Part shown: piece by piece, positions 11,280-24,801 of the stretch
Position numbering within the stretch: position 1 is the stretch's first letter
Layout of the letters: each line of letters starts with the position of its first letter
From: Nepenthes gracilis
Taxonomy: Eukaryota; Streptophyta; Magnoliopsida; Caryophyllales; Nepenthaceae
NCBI GenBank assembly: GCA_033239525.1
Contig: BSYO01000004.1
Coordinates: forward strand, 14,670,037-14,734,036
Length of the DNA: 64,000 nt
Direction: 5' to 3'
The notes under the pieces: generated by a model
What the model was told of the DNA's origin: nothing
Databases searched by the model: none
What the model saw: the letters and a program-made list of their open reading frames with translations, nothing else
Position numbers and translations under genes: made by a program

Positions 11280-13387
11280 ATGGCCGGTCTTTCGGGGTTC
11301 CCCATGGCCCGCTCTCGGACCTCGGCTCCCATGGTCTTCCCTCTCCTTCGTTTTCCTTTCAGCAATCGAAGCAACAAGAGGACGCGAATGATTTCCCGCA
11401 GCTGAGGCGGTCGGTCGTATCGCTATCACCAGCCCCAGATGCTCTTTTTTTGTCTTCCCTGAAATCCAAGGGTCTCCGAAAAGACCTTGTGATCGAAGAT
11501 TCTATTCCTCCTTCTTGGATGGCTATCATCCAGAAGAACACTGCTGGCAAGCTTTCAAAAATTCCTTCTTGGTCTCATTCTTCCCAGAGCAGGAGTTTAC
11601 GCTCCTTAGACTCTCTAAAATACTTCCCTTCCCTTTCTCCCGAGGGTATCGACCCCTTCATTTCTCCTCCGAAGGAAGTCACTCAGCAGTGCCGGGAGTT
11701 TTGGGGCTACACTCTGGTTGGGTTTTTCTTCGAAAAGCCTCTTCACTTCCTGGCTGTTAGATCCATTGCTCGTAGTATCTGGGAAAAATATGGGATTAAT
11801 CGTGTTGCAACTAACGGCAAGGGATTCTTCTTCTTCAATTTTGATTCTGATGCTCATCTGTCCGCTTACTTGGCGCACGGCCCTTGGTTTTTTCGGAAAA
11901 AACCCTTATTTCTTAAGCGTTGGACTCCCGGCATGGTTTTGAATCAGGAATCCCTTAAGTCTGTTCCTGTCTGGATTAGCCTGCTAAATGTTCCATTTGA
12001 ATTTTGGACCCCAATTGGTTTAAGTTGGATTACAAGTCGAGTGGGGCGTCCTCTCTGTCTTGATCCACGAAATGCTAGGATGGATTATTTGCATGCTGCA
12101 TGGATTTGCGTGGAGGTGGGTAGGGATGTCATTCTCCCTGATAAAATTAGGATATCTGTTGGAGCCGAGATGTCTCCATTGACAGGTGAGGTGGAGGTTA
12201 TCTATCATTGGAAGCCTAATGGCTGCTTGATTGACTACAATTCCAAACAGAGCTGCTCTGTGTTGGTGGCAGAGGATCCGAAGCCTAAGTAGAATTTTTC
12301 TTCTCAGCCTCTGGAATCTGGTGGCGTTGTGGTTGGATTTGGATCTTCCCCTTCATGTCCTTTGGCTTCTGTCCAGCCAGAGTATGACGTGAAGATGAGG
12401 CACGATTCTGACCCTTTTTTAGGGCCTTGCTTTGGCTCTGTTGGTGTTACAGCTAACTTGAAGGAGGAGGCTTTTGCCAATAAGGCTCCGGTTTTAGTGG
12501 AGGTGGAAAGTGGCTGTGCTGTGCAATCGGTCCCAACTTCTGAATTTTCTGAGGGTGTGGAGGAGTTCTCACCCCTGCTGGCATTGTCTGGAAGGGCTGA
12601 GGGGCTTGAGGCTAGCTCATCTCTGTTGATGATGGATTGCTGTGTAGTTGGGAGCAGTTCGGCCGATTCTGAATTGGGTGCTGGCCCTCATGATGCTGAC
12701 CTTGCTGATGCCCCTGCCATCTCTAATGTAGATTCTGTGGTTCCGGTTGAAGCTGGTTCTGTGTCTAGGGCTTTACCCAGTGTAAAGGATGATGAGGAAT
12801 CCTTCTCAAAATCCACTATTGAAATCCCAGTGCCTCTGCATGCTATTGGTGTCCCTACTGAGATCTCTGAGGTGGATTATGCAGTGAAGCCCTGTTGTGA
12901 TCCCCTCTCTGCTGATGGCGCTCTCCCTGTGGTGGCAACAGCTGCATCGAAGTTGCCCCCTGTTTCCTCACCTGCTCAGTGTGCTCCTGGTCCGTCCGCT
13001 GAGATTGATCCCGATATTACTCCTGATTCTATCTCTCGGATTGCTCGGAAACATTGTTTGATTCAGTCTGATCCAGCTGGATGAATTACTCCTATCGAAC
13101 CTTTGGATGTCAATCGTCCAGTTTGCTCAGCTGTGGACTCTACTGAAACAATGCTTCCCAGTGAATCTGGCCGTGAATTTGCTCCGGCTTTGTCCTATGT
13201 GGACCCGGATGATGGTGTTGTGGGTTCTGATTCAGTGACCCGTGCTTTCGCGTTAGCGTTCCATCTGGGGCATCCTGCCCGTTGGAATGAGGATGAACTT
13301 TTTGCTAGGCAGGCTGTAAATGGGTGGCAACGAATGGCCCGTCGGCGTAATTCTGCACCCAAGAAAGCTTGGTCTCCTCATCCTTGA
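11280..13387 (+). pseudogene. LINE ORF1 protein, DUF4283-type, with two nonsense codons
   Basis: ORF1 of plant L1-like LINEs encodes an RNA-binding protein of the retrotransposition particle. One frame stays open from 11198 to 13387 except for TAG at 12290 and TGA at 13082, about 700 codons in all. The DUF4283 domain is plain at about 11680-12200, with FWGYTLVGFF, YGINRVATNGKGFFFFNFDS, GPWFFRKKPLFLKRW, VWISLLNVPFEFWT and ARMDYLHAAWICVEV. It leads into VEVIYHWKPNGC, where a zf-CCHC_4 knuckle normally follows; here the Cys/His spacing is lost (next Cys after CLIDYNSKQSC, no His). The long acidic, Ser/Pro-rich tail ends in QAVNGWQRMARRR near 13340. A well-placed ATG at 11280 (accATGg) is in another frame, so a frameshift near the start is likely; the first in-frame ATG is 11519. 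It is not followed by ORF2. Confidence 0.85.
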
Positions 13388-14320
13388 AATCCTGCAGCTG
13401 TTGGATCGGGTGTGGTTTTGGTGTGTGATGTTCCTCGTTATCACTTTGTATTGATCCCCCTGTGTTGATCCTTGATACTGTCGGCGGCTGCTTGTGATTG
13501 GAAGCAGTTGCATGTACCAACGCTTGCGGTAGATTATGGTTCGGTGTGGAATGTTGGGCCATGGATGCTGTTTTCATTTGGTTTGTATGAGCCATTGGTG
13601 GAAGGATGCAAATTTCTGTTTGCTGTGTTGAATTGGCAGCTGCTGTCGAAATTTTGCATGGAATTCTTTATTGCTTTCATGGCATGATGAATTGCTGGTT
13701 TTGGTGGTGCTCTAATGTCGGTTGTTGAGTGATCTGGCGCTGCTGCTGTGTGGTCTCAGACCATCACTCAGGTTTGGATACAGTTGTGGCTCAGCGCTGA
13801 GGAGCTGGATTGAGTTCTTGATCCGCCTTATGATGTGCAGTCCTCTTCGAAGATGCTGCTGGAATGGCTGATCTTGTTGTTGGTGTCATGCTGCTGCTGC
13901 TTTTGCATGGGCAGTGGAATGATGCTGAAGCTATTTTCATTTTCTTACAGTGGTCTCAAAACCATTGCTGATGCTGCTGTGTGGATTTAAGTAGGAGCTG
14001 GGTTATATGATGCCATGGCTCTTTTCCTGTGCTAAATATGGATTGGCTGCTGTGATGTTTTCCTATCCATAGTGCATATTTTGATTGTTGGCTATCCAGC
14101 AGATGGTGCCCCGGGCTTCACGGTTTCTTGATTCCGATTTCCCTTTGATCGGTTCTGAGGCGTTGATATAGGAAGATGCTGGCCGTGGCCCTGGTTGGCT
14201 GTGGTGGTATTTTGTCCGAGTTGTTTGCAATATCCATTTTGGTCTGATGACCATGGATGTTCTCCTGAAGGACCTCTGTGTTGTGAGTTTTTATTTTGTG
14301 TGTATTTTGATGTACAAACT

Positions 14321-14444
14321 GCTCGGGGTATGCCCTAGCGTTTTATGCATCATCTCCAAGTCAAAATACTTGGATTTAATACATAGCCTTTGTAATTTTT
14401 TCTCTCATTAATCCAAAATACTTACTTACCAAAAAAAAAAAAAA
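14321..14444 (+). other. Conserved LINE 3' end of N with hairpin and poly(A)
   Basis: GCTCGGGGTATGCCC is followed by a stem-loop centred on CCAAGT-caaaat-ACTTGG (14355-14372). Arms extend outward with a few mismatches (tatgcatcat / atttaatacata). Then come tttgtaattttttctc and tacttacc plus poly(A). It matches K, P and Q. Confidence 0.75.
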
Positions 14445-15571
14445 ATTATTATGAGATTACACTTTTAAGCTCGAGTTACTTTATAAGCTCGGATGTTAAA
14501 TATTTTCAATCATACAATCATTACAATGAGATATTAGTGATTGAGTTAGATTAGTGCTCATTATGATAGCCCATTGAAGGGCATAATTTATGTAGTTGAC
14601 TCTATGTTAAATGTGTAGGAACTCATTAAAAAATGAGTTTACTGAATTAACTTGAAGAAATATGTAGTCAACACTATGTAAATGTGTAGGTGCTTATTAG
14701 AGAATGAGTAAATTAAATTGACGTGAACTAGTGACTTATGTATGGAAGTTTTGATCCTTGTTGAATAAGAGCACTTAATAAAAGTAGTACAAATTTCCTT
14801 AGACTTGAGACACCTTATTGTTTCTAATCAAAATCATTCCACAATTTTATGTATCAAAGTCACTAAAGTGCAATAAAAATTACCAACATAAAAGCCCATT
14901 TGAGTAACCATATTTAGGCAATCTAGGAGCGACATTCAAGGAACTTCAACTATAAAAAGAGAGAAAATTTATAATTGGTGGTTATGACTGACTAGTTCAT
15001 ATAATCAAGTAATTCCTAGAATGTAACCTTTATTGAATAGTTTTACATGGGATTGGTTCTTCCCAATCATGGACCTAGACCCTCTTCATGGAATATTGAA
15101 ATTTTCTCCAAGTATCGGAAGATGAACCTTAACATTTGAAGCTCCACAATAAAATAATGTTTCTGTCATTGCTATCTTTCTCTCTTTCAGCTTGTTTTTC
15201 TTGGTTTGCCACACTCAAATGAGTGAAAAAGAGGGTTTCTATAGGGAATATTGATCAGACCCATCACTATAAATCAAAATGAGACATAAGGCAGAGTTAC
15301 TCGAGCACGCTACTCGTGTTTGGCTTGCTCCGTTACTTTTTGACCAAGGTAACCCAAGCACAATTCTTATGAGTTAGCTCATGGTAGATTTTGGAAAGCA
15401 GACTAATGAATATTACTTATGTATACATCCCTTAACTAACTCATGACATATTTTGAAAATCCAATGGGTGAATGTCGCTTAAGTGTGAATCCCATAACAA
15501 GCTCATGATTGCCTTATCTTATACATCATAACTAATCTGGTTGTTAAAACTCGACTGTCACCAACTTATAG
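14445..15571. other. Unassigned AT-rich intergenic DNA with two short tandem duplications
   Basis: No ORF, LTR terminus or RNA gene was recognised. Two local duplications stand out. A unit of about 70 bp opens atgtagt(t/c)(g/a)ac(t/a)ctatgt near 14597 and 14665. A unit of about 64 bp opens (a)gctcatggtagattttgg near 15378, with a second version actcatgacatattttg near 15442. The stretch ends at the insertion point of LTR L. Confidence 0.5.
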
Positions 15572-17868
15572 TGTGACGGACCATGTTTTTCTAACCAAAA
15601 TCCGGTAGAGTTCCAGCAAAAAAATGACTGCTAGACAAATATAACCTGTACAAATCCCTGTACAACAGACATATATATCCACTGCATATAAACATACAGG
15701 ATCTAAAAGCCATAATAAACACGTAGCGCCAATGTCATAACTTCGGGTATGACATTGATTCAAATAAAATGCCACTAGATGCCTATATAAACCATAAAAC
15801 TTTATGGAAGCATTCACAACCATCTATTACAGCAAGAGCTAAACTACATGTATATTATGAAACATACAACTACATCAATATAAAAATCCTCCACAAAATA
15901 TACAAAAGCACTACATAAGAGTACAAAAATTATAAAAACTAAGTCCTCAAAGTTATCCTCCAAAATATTCATGCCTAGCCGACTTCTAATCCTCTACCCT
16001 GTCCTATCAGGTATAAATTCATACTAATCTAGAGATAAGAAAAACAGTAATGGTGAGCCAAATATTCAGCAAGTACAATATAATCAATGATAATATATAA
16101 TATATTTAAAACAGAATAGGGAAGGGGATAGGAGTATGATATATGACGTATAACATGAAACATGAACAAATACATTTTTGGAATATAAATAACTTTTTAT
16201 ATTTTATCTTTCTTCTCTTAGGGTTCCATAACATACATAAATTTTTTTATCTTTACGGACCAGGGCCAATAGACTTTATCAACTAATGGTGCGGTAGAAC
16301 GAGGAAAGGAATATGTATGCTTCCACACATTCTAAGGCGCTATCCACGCCGTTTAACACCCCATGGTAAACAGTATACCTTTAACCCGATATGTGGGGTC
16401 ATATCACATATACCACCATATCCTCCGTGGCCCAGAGGTAGTCCTCGTGGTTCCACAATAATATTCTAAGACATTCCAAAGAATATTATCCACTATAATA
16501 CACGATCTGGATAATTTTTGAGTTTTTACTATAATATCTATGACATATTAGGGAATATTATCCTCTGAAATACAAATTCGTGGTCCAAGTTTTATAATTT
16601 CTTTTTCTTTAAGTAAAAGTCCACCAAATTTCTTATACAAAATTCTCACTCCGGGAGAACGAATCATAAACATATCAAATGTGGCATTCCCTTCTTATAT
16701 TTTATAAAATTCTCATTTTCCTTAGATACAAAACATATTATCATTTACTTAGTATTCTCATGACTTTAAACATATACACAATTTAACATAAGCATGGCAA
16801 AAATTAGGAAATCCTTACCACATCGAGGCAAACGTAACTTTAAAACTTCTGGACAATAATTCCTTCATAAACGGTTCACAATAATATTTTCAAAATATAA
16901 ACTGAGCATATATAATTATATGTAATCTAAATACCAATTAAACAAAGTAAAATCATGTAAAAATCCCCAAATTTCTTGGGTGAACAGTGCCAGGCACCGG
17001 TTAGGGTCCCGTATGTATAAAATCGGACAAAACTTGAAAAATCGGATACCAAATTGCTAAATAACCATATTCAAGACATAGGCTTTCATTATCTAAAGTC
17101 AAATTATATATAAAACTCAAAATAATTTGTTAAATAGGGTCTGAGCACGGGTTAGGGTTTCGACAAATGTAATTTCACATAAAACTACCAAATCGGATAA
17201 CAAATTGATAAACTAACAAATACAAGATATGGGTAATGATATTCTAAAGCCAATTTATACAAAAGTCTCAAAAATATGAGGGTGAAGGCATCTGAGCATG
17301 GGGTTAGGGTTTTGGGATGCACAAAACGGTGTAAAAATGATGAATCAGACAATAAATAGATAAATTTTCATACCCAAGTCGTGAGTTTCACAAAATGTGT
17401 GCATGGGTCGAGTATCGAGAGAATAATACCCAATGGGGATCAAACAAAAATAAAAAAGAGAGAATGAAAAGAGTATGGGTGCACTTGCGTCGATTCGTTC
17501 TATCACTTCTCTGACTAGCTCGAAGTCGGAATCAGACTTGAGGACCTCAGTTTCCTCCTTCTCTCTCTACTCCTTTGGCCTTCTCTCTCTCCTCTTCTTC
17601 CCCATTCATGGTTCTTCTTCTTCTCTTTTATTTTGTTTTCCTTTTTTTTCTTTTATTATTATTATTATTATTATATATTCAATTTTCTTTTATTTTAAAA
17701 CCCAAATCAATACTCGGGTAACAGCACGAGTGCACTTTGGGTGCCGGCCCAACTAATCCAAATATCTTTCAAAATTTTATAATATTTACTTAATTTTTGT
17801 CACACCCAAATTATCCAAAATAATAAATAATCTCAATTAAATTGGATAAAAAAGTTTGGTATATTACA
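15572..17868 (-). mobile_element. Solo LTR L, 2.3 kb, Ty3/gypsy, related to J
   Basis: On the minus strand it starts TGTAATATACC at 17868 and ends ...GGTCCGTCACA at 15572. The flanks TATAG (15567-15571) and GATAG (17869-17873) are a TSD with one change. It matches J in order: terminal block, middle block around 16060-16400 (gtgagccaa, gaacgaggaaaggaat, ccatggtaaacagtatacc), and leader near 17480-17600. A (TTA)n microsatellite lies at 17653-17675. No internal domain remains. Confidence 0.75.
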
Positions 17869-18121
17869 GATAGTGCTGAAAAACACTAGAACATGGATTT
17901 CGGCAGTCACAGCTTGTGTGGGCAAGTTCAAGCACAAGGTTGCTGTGAGCCAACAAATCCATATGTGCCGGATAGTGGTGGAACTATAAAGATCTAGAGA
18001 TGAACCAAGCAGGGTCACCACAGAAATCTATGAAACACTAAAGAGAGTTGAAGCAAAGGAAATTGGATAAATCATTGCCAAAATGAGAGGCCTAATGTTG
18101 GTTATCATTTCATTGACTTCA
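17869..18121. other. Unassigned 253 bp between LTR L and element F
   Basis: This stretch matches no other sequence in the window. It lies between the edge of solo LTR L and the end of F's 3' LTR, so it could be older host DNA. I see no convincing ORF, splice signal or RNA structure. Confidence 0.4.
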
Positions 18122-19285
18122 TGCCACGGCCTTGGCCCCGACTCCGGACCAAAGCATGTTCTAAAAATAATTCAGAATAATTATAATTCATAAAAATTTA
18201 TATCTAAAAAATAAAACAATGACAAAAAATAAACCCTAAAAATTTGGGCGTGACCCAACACAATATTAATATAATCCAAAATGACAATAATAACAATATT
18301 AATCGTCATAGGATCTTCCGAACCACTCATTCAAACAATTAAATTGGTTACAACCTGCTCTAAAATATTGTACGGAAAGAAGACAAAAAGAACAATAAAA
18401 GCGTGAGTTGAAAGCTCAACAATTATAAGTATATAATATAACAAACAAATGCATCCAAAATTAGGATAAGGGTCTATAAACATATACAAAATGCGTAAAA
18501 TCATAATCCAAAAGCCCGTCAACCAAAGTCCGAATGTGGTTTTGTACTCAAAAGTATAACCCAAAACAAAAGTCACAAGTCCCAATTATATGAGACCAAC
18601 CAAATCTCAACTGTGGGTGAAACCTACGAATATCAAATATAAGTCAATGTAGGCAAAATATATTAAAAATCTAAATTATACACAAATCAAAGAACCAAAG
18701 ACTGAAAGATTAATTTGAGGAAGGTTTACATATACTTCTAATAATTAGAGGCCAAATCACTATTATTTAAACCTATAGGAAAACCGACTATATATTATCT
18801 TCTATAGATGGGACCGAACAACACTTTCTTTAGTCACCCATGGATGATAGGTGTAGCCCTCAAATCTGTCTAGTATATTAAGACTTTTGAATATATTAGT
18901 TCTGTTTAATTTCCTATGATAGTTCTCATAAAATATAAACTAGAAAGGGGTTTTATATCATGCAGCACAAAGCTTTTTCTATCTAACAAAAAAGGTCAAA
19001 ACGTCTACTCAAGAAGGTCAAATCACAAAGCCTTTCCCTTGGGAAAGGTCACATAGTGAATCACATAATGAAGACAATGCTTAACTCGAAGCACAAAGCA
19101 TGGATACCATATGTACGCCCATATGTAAATTTTTATGAATTTTTCTTTACAATATACTTATATATGAACATAATTCCTCAAAATATTTATCCATTTTTCA
19201 TAAACAAGTAAAAATCTTTGAATATTAGCAAAACGAAAGCAAAACTCGAAATCCTCCGATAAATCTACATGCATATATGAGTAGT

Positions 19286-21545
19286 GTGATGGAACGGGTT
19301 TTAAATCCTATAGGACCCTCCGTCAAATAGATACAAAAACTTAAATCAGTTAAATCATACAGAAATTTTGACAGAATCTCCTCTACAGCTAGATAGAATC
19401 CAAATATACAACCTGTATATTATAACCTGTACAAAACATACTCGACATCCAATCCTCAAAATCATTACCGTAACACAAACATAAGACCAGAAAAAGTACA
19501 CAACTAACCAAATATCATACTCTACATCCTACAAAACACATACACAGGATCACAGATGTCATCCATGGCTTTAATTCGACAATCCTATCTACTATACTAG
19601 AATCCGATAAGAGATGCTATCTAGGACCTATTCATATTCGATAATCAGAATAGCAGAAGCAACTATATCCATAATGTAAATCTGCGAAAGCATAAATACT
19701 ATTCCATCAGAATACAAAATGTATCGCAGTTATTAATACATAATTTCTTGTACAAAACTCTATGGAACATGCACAACTATCAGATTTTTCAAAATCTTTC
19801 AAAAGACTTCGAGACTCTAAATCTTCCTTACTAACTCTAGCTATGGATGATCATCCGGTATCATCTTTATAGCCTTATCTTGAGGAAAAAAATAAAATAG
19901 TCAACCAAAACCCAACAACGTACCAAAACATGCAAAATATAATACTTAGATGCAGAATATAAATGCAGAAGGTCATAGAAACTGTTAAAGAATAGAAACA
20001 TATACAAAAATTATGAGAAAAGCCTGGTTCAATATAAACAGATTTCGATAATCATAATTCTGATTTTCATGCAAAACATAATTACGCTAGAAGAAAAATA
20101 CCACAATAATATCAAGAAAAACGAAGCGTTCATGAAAAACAGGAAGAAAGTATAATTCTATTTAAACACTAATCGAAATCCATAAAACAATTCCGAATCT
20201 CATTTGTTTCTAAAAACTCTAGTTTGATATTTTAAGGATCCAATTAGTGTACCCCACTAGTCGAAGGGGCAAATAATCGAGGATAAATTGTATTCAATCC
20301 ACATAATCAAAGGCCGATGGTTTGATAGTATAATCTCAATTCGATGGTTCGATAGTCCAATGGTTCGATACTTCGATAGTTATCCTCGATTACTATTATA
20401 ACATTTTAAGACATGTCGGGGAATTTTATCTAACTGTTCAACAATTCTAGGTCCGTTTTCCTTGCTGATTAACTTAATTCAATGCATTTGTTCAAAATTT
20501 CATAATCAAAATCATCATATTTCAAGGCCAAATTCAAATTTCATTCAGTCACTCTTTCAAACGATTCCAGAAGCTTCTATAGTTTCAATAACACAGTTCC
20601 ATGCAGAGTTTTCGGATGCAAATCATTCAATAAACGTTACTAGGAAACAATTTACATTTAAATCATCAAAATTCCAAGTTTCCAAACATAACTTCCAAAT
20701 TTTCGTGCTAGGGTTCTATGCAATATTTTGGTCATGAATTTGAGCATAAATCATGAGCCTATTCTCAAAATCAAAGCCATATTTCATAAAGCACACATAT
20801 AACATGGATTAATTACAAAACCACATCTCAATTTCGAGCTAGGGTTTCGGTCAAAAATTTTGGACAATAATCGGACACAAAACATGAGCCAAATCATGAA
20901 ATCAAAGTCATAATTTACTATATATACATGCAAGCATGAAATATAGTCCAAATGTTAGGAGATTCAGGCATTATTCATGTTGAATCTTATAGAACAATGT
21001 TTTCAGACCATAGACGATAACATGGAGATATTAAAACACTGTAAAAACGGTATATAATGTCCAAAGTACACATGCCTGAGCCTGATCTACCGTTATTGTT
21101 GCTCTAATCGGATTTGGACGGAAGGTTTCCTCCCCCTTCTTCCCTTTCCTCTCCTTCCTCTTCCTCTCCTCTCATGTTTTGTCGTGAGTTCTACTCCCCC
21201 AAACCCCCAAATCCCTTTTAAAAATCGAAGGAAAAGATAACATGTGCTTGGCCAGTGATTAGCGCTTGGGCGCCAGTCGAATGACCTTCAGGAACAGCCT
21301 TGCGCATTTTTCCACCTCGGTTGGTGCTCGAGCGCTGCTCATGCGCCAGCCTAGTAGGCAACCACCACCCCTGTCTCGCCTCGAGCAGCCGCATTCGTAA
21401 ATGGTGCTCATGCACCTCTCTTGTTTTGGCCTATTTCGTATCATTTTGTTTCGGTACCAAATTTTTCACTATACTTAAGCCCAAATATGATTTTCATCAA
21501 CATAATTATTCCATAATTATCATATTTAGGGATCAGGATCTCACA
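19286..21545 (-). repeat. 3' LTR of E (2260 bp)
   Basis: It starts TGTGAGATCC at 21545 just after the polypurine tract and ends CCATCACA at 19286. It differs from the 5' LTR by roughly 10-15% in the parts I compared by eye, except at 20466-20647, where the two are identical. It holds one copy of the leader block that is triplicated in LTR I. Confidence 0.85.
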
Positions 21546-21558
21546 CTCTCCCCCATTT
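21546..21558 (-). other. Polypurine tract of element E
   Basis: On the minus strand AAATGGGGGAGAG directly precedes the 3' LTR start TGTGAGATCC. It follows a gaattt-type conserved lead-in (gtggatgaaatttctat). It would prime plus-strand DNA synthesis. Confidence 0.8.
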
Positions 21559-24500
21559 ATAGAAATTTCATCCACAAAATTTAACGATCATTAAATTTTT
21601 ACAATTAGGAAACCTTCTTAATGTCTCCAATTCTTTTCTAAATCAGGTTGGTTATCCTAAAAAACCATAAACATCAGAATTGTCTTGATTCTTATTATTT
21701 GACAAGTCCTTTCCAGATCCAAATCTACAAAGTCATGAGACAAATCTATTTCGTTAACCACTTTTTTAACTTAATTCGGAACCTTAAATAAGCAAAATGC
21801 CTCAAATTTGGAGCATTCTCCCCGAATTTCAAATTTTAGATCTTAATATATAGGGACTAATCATCCGATTACCATTTACTATCACGATTTCAACCTAACA
21901 TCCCAGTTCCTTAACCAAGTTCGGTTAAGATTCCGATATAAATTTCAAATCATAATCAAATATCTAAGACAAGATACTTTACATCCTCCACATTTTGTTG
22001 GTATGTCATCAAATTGACATTTCCTAAGATACCAAATCCATCTGGAACACTCGAACTACACAGCAGTCATGCTATTTCTAATCTCAAAATGTCCATACCG
22101 AAAAGATAACACCCACAACACAACAGAACTGGAGACTACAATCATATAGTCACCACAGGTTCGATGTGGTTTCAGGTTCGTCACCTAAATTTCAATACCC
22201 ATATACTTAGTGACAACGAGATATCGTTGGTACATCGATGAGTCAATCAGATCAATCTGAACACATCCTCTATAATCACCAAGGGTGGGTCAGTTCGATC
22301 ATAACTTTCCCTAAGGAAATTTCCTACATTTCAAACACGATTCTATTTCCCAACTTAGGAATGTAGCATTCCGTTCTCTTAAGGAAATAGGCCTACCCGT
22401 AAATTTCCTATCTCATTTCCTATGAAGCACCAAAAGCAAATCAACTTTATAAGCCCTTGACATTCACTCTCAGTACTGATACTCGTTTTCTCTTGAGATA
22501 TCGAAGTTCGTCTACATAATCCTTAGACATGTCTATCCACTTAGAAAATTCCCAAGATCATTTTCGATCATAGCATAACTATTCTGATCCTTAGTTTATT
22601 AGACAAGACTATCTTTCAAGGCAATAGTCACAATTTCTCAAACAAAGACTTCCAATTTGCTGATTTTGACCAATAGAAGAGTAACGCTAACTAAGGATTC
22701 CTTTTCCCTCTTAAACCAAGGACATCGATTCACAAGCGATACAGAAAATATAATCCTTAAGTTTCCTTGACAATTTCAGGGGTCTATCATTATAATCCTT
22801 AAACAGATTAATTCACTCGAGATCTTCTAAGGTTCTGCCATAACATAATCATGTTAATCCTCAAAATTATTAGATCAGAGTTATCTCTGAGGCAATTCCA
22901 CATATTCCCAAATGGAAATTTCCGGTATCAGCTATCGGTCTTAACATTCACTCTCCCCGAATCATACCGAAATCCACTTGTTACTACCTTCAACTTTCAG
23001 GTTTGTAAGTCTTTAATTTCTTCCAAGGAATTATCCCTAAATCCTCAAACATCTCATTACAGAATTTTAATTGCAGGTGGAGCAATTCTGCTAGATGGAC
23101 ACCTCCCCCGCTTTGCTTGTGGGTGATTATCTATTGATATAGAATAACGAAATCCCAGTCTTTCTTCAAGGACATTAACTTACTCAACCCATCGATAAAT
23201 CCTTACTTCCCAAAAGTTTAAAGGTATCCTCATTCATTATTCCAAGTTATATGCCTTATAACTTTACCATCTCTTGGAAACTACCAACCGAACTACTTAA
23301 AAGATTTAATCAGACCAAATAAGACCATATATCATTCATGACATTAATCGTTTCTCCTTACGGTGTTATCATTCCATACCTAGTTGGGCATATAATAAAT
23401 TTTCCTTTCCAACAAAGGGTACTATCCTTTAATAAAGCTGATCATATCTTAGACTCCTAAAATTTTCTTAGTGATATCATCACAAAATCACTCTATAATT
23501 ATGGCTAGAAAATTTCATCGTATAATCTTCCATAAAACGCCAACAAGCTTACAAAACCCGAATGGCGCCACTAGAACTTATAATTGCTAGACTGCATAGG
23601 CCAATGCAATCGTAATTCTCAATTACGGAAATACTACTTTACCGCAGACATAATTTGAAGTTCCTTCAAACTAGTCGCCAAATTTTCAATTGTCAAGGTT
23701 GACCTCAACACAGCCATTAGAAGACTACTTAGTAGGAAATCAATTAGATCTTCTTCGTCAAGGGACATCCCTAACTGCCGTATCAAAGTTCCTCCAATAA
23801 TAAATGAACTTAGGATACATAGACAAAATATAGATTAGAAGTCCTAAATAATGCATATATTGAAATATCAATATTCGAGGTTGTCACTTTTCCAATCACG
23901 ATAGACATTACCTCGGTATTTATACCATCACTGCGAAACCTCGGTTTCAGGCACCGGACTCCCTTTCTATTCGACTAGAGTAAGCACAACCCATTCCAAA
24001 TCGTACGATTAAACTACCCTTTCAATCTCTTATGAGACAATATTAACTTGTTTCCTTCATACATAAGATCACTACAAACACTACTAATACCTTCGAAGTC
24101 TTCAGGATTTATACCTTAACCTCAAGCTACTAATTCTACCTTATCCATTATATTTGGTCATCTCCTTTAACATCTCTTCTTAGCATTGTACTAGTAACGT
24201 ACTAACCTAAGAATTTCAATCCAAGGCCAATCAAATTTTCAATTAAACAAGTCTGACTAATTGGGCCTCAATTGGATACTATCACATTCAACACTAGCTC
24301 ATCATTGATTTAGGTTCAGATCCTTAATGTACCTTCGATCTCTTCTCCTCATCCTCGCGGTCGACCAACACTCCGAGGAAAGCCTTTGTCTAAGAGTTGT
24401 TTTATTTGCTACATCCACAAACATCTCAAGATCACTAATCTCAAATAATCAGGTTAGAGGGAGGGGTTAGGATCGATGCATTTCGAAATTTAAATCCTTA

Positions 24501-24790
24501 AGCGCAAAACTTAAACATTTCCTCTAATCCTAACTACTCCATCTCGCCTAAATCATAGAATAATTCGACTGGAATCCTTAAACCTACATCGATCAGTCTA
24601 GTCCTACCCTACATTCAATATCGATTAACCTAATCACTAAGTCCTAGTTCAAGTAAATTTTCAACTTAGACAAACTAGAATACTTAATACTTAGTTCATC
24701 CTAAGCCTATACCGATTTATTTGATATGTCATGGTCATTTCGTGAGCTTTCGCATACGATTTAGATCATTCCTAAGACATCTCATTTTCT
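21559..24790 (-). other. Noncoding interior of element E
   Basis: About 3.2 kb with frequent stops in all frames and no recognised protein domain. A short ATG-led peptide near 24354 on the minus strand (MRRRDRRYIKDL) sits where gag would begin, but nothing after it looks like gag. I see no similarity to the coding interiors of A, B, C or F. Confidence 0.7.
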
Positions 24791-24801
24791 CTAATACCAA
24801 T
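24791..24801 (-). other. Primer-binding site of element E (tRNA-iMet type)
   Basis: On the minus strand ATTGGTATTAG directly follows the LTR end CCATCACA and continues AGAA. Plant gypsy elements use TGGTATCAGAGC, complementary to initiator methionine tRNA; this copy has one C to T change. The same altered form follows the B LTR at 48623. Confidence 0.8.

Larger units (their letters stand above)
11151..14444 (+). mobile_element. LINE N: ORF1-only (HAL1-like) non-LTR retrotransposon
   Basis: It is flanked by the 10-bp direct repeat attattatga (11141-11150, 14445-14454) and ends in poly(A). The order is a short leader with an agagag/ctctct hairpin module (11192-11220), ORF1 (11280-13387), about 930 bases of noncoding TGCTG-rich DNA, and the conserved 3' end (14321-14444). 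No endonuclease or reverse transcriptase motif (such as YADD or GDPLSP) occurs in any frame between ORF1 and the tail. The flanking duplication shows that this short form inserted as a unit and was not cut down afterwards. Confidence 0.8.

Noticed and set aside
11184..11405. 73-codon ORF as the true start of LINE N ORF1
   Set aside because: Its ATG context at 11280 is good but the frame stops at 11405; the frame joining DUF4283 is the other one, so it is used only as evidence for a frameshift.
20462..20737. 91-codon ORF whose first 62 codons recur at 25982-26170
   Set aside because: Both lie antisense in the E LTRs. The identity comes from the DNA-level identity island; there is no sign of coding constraint and no domain.
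21546..24801. Degenerate gag-pol inside element E
   Set aside because: I looked for knuckle, DSG, FIDD, HHCC and chromodomain-like patterns on the minus strand and found none, although F and C, which are also old, still show several.
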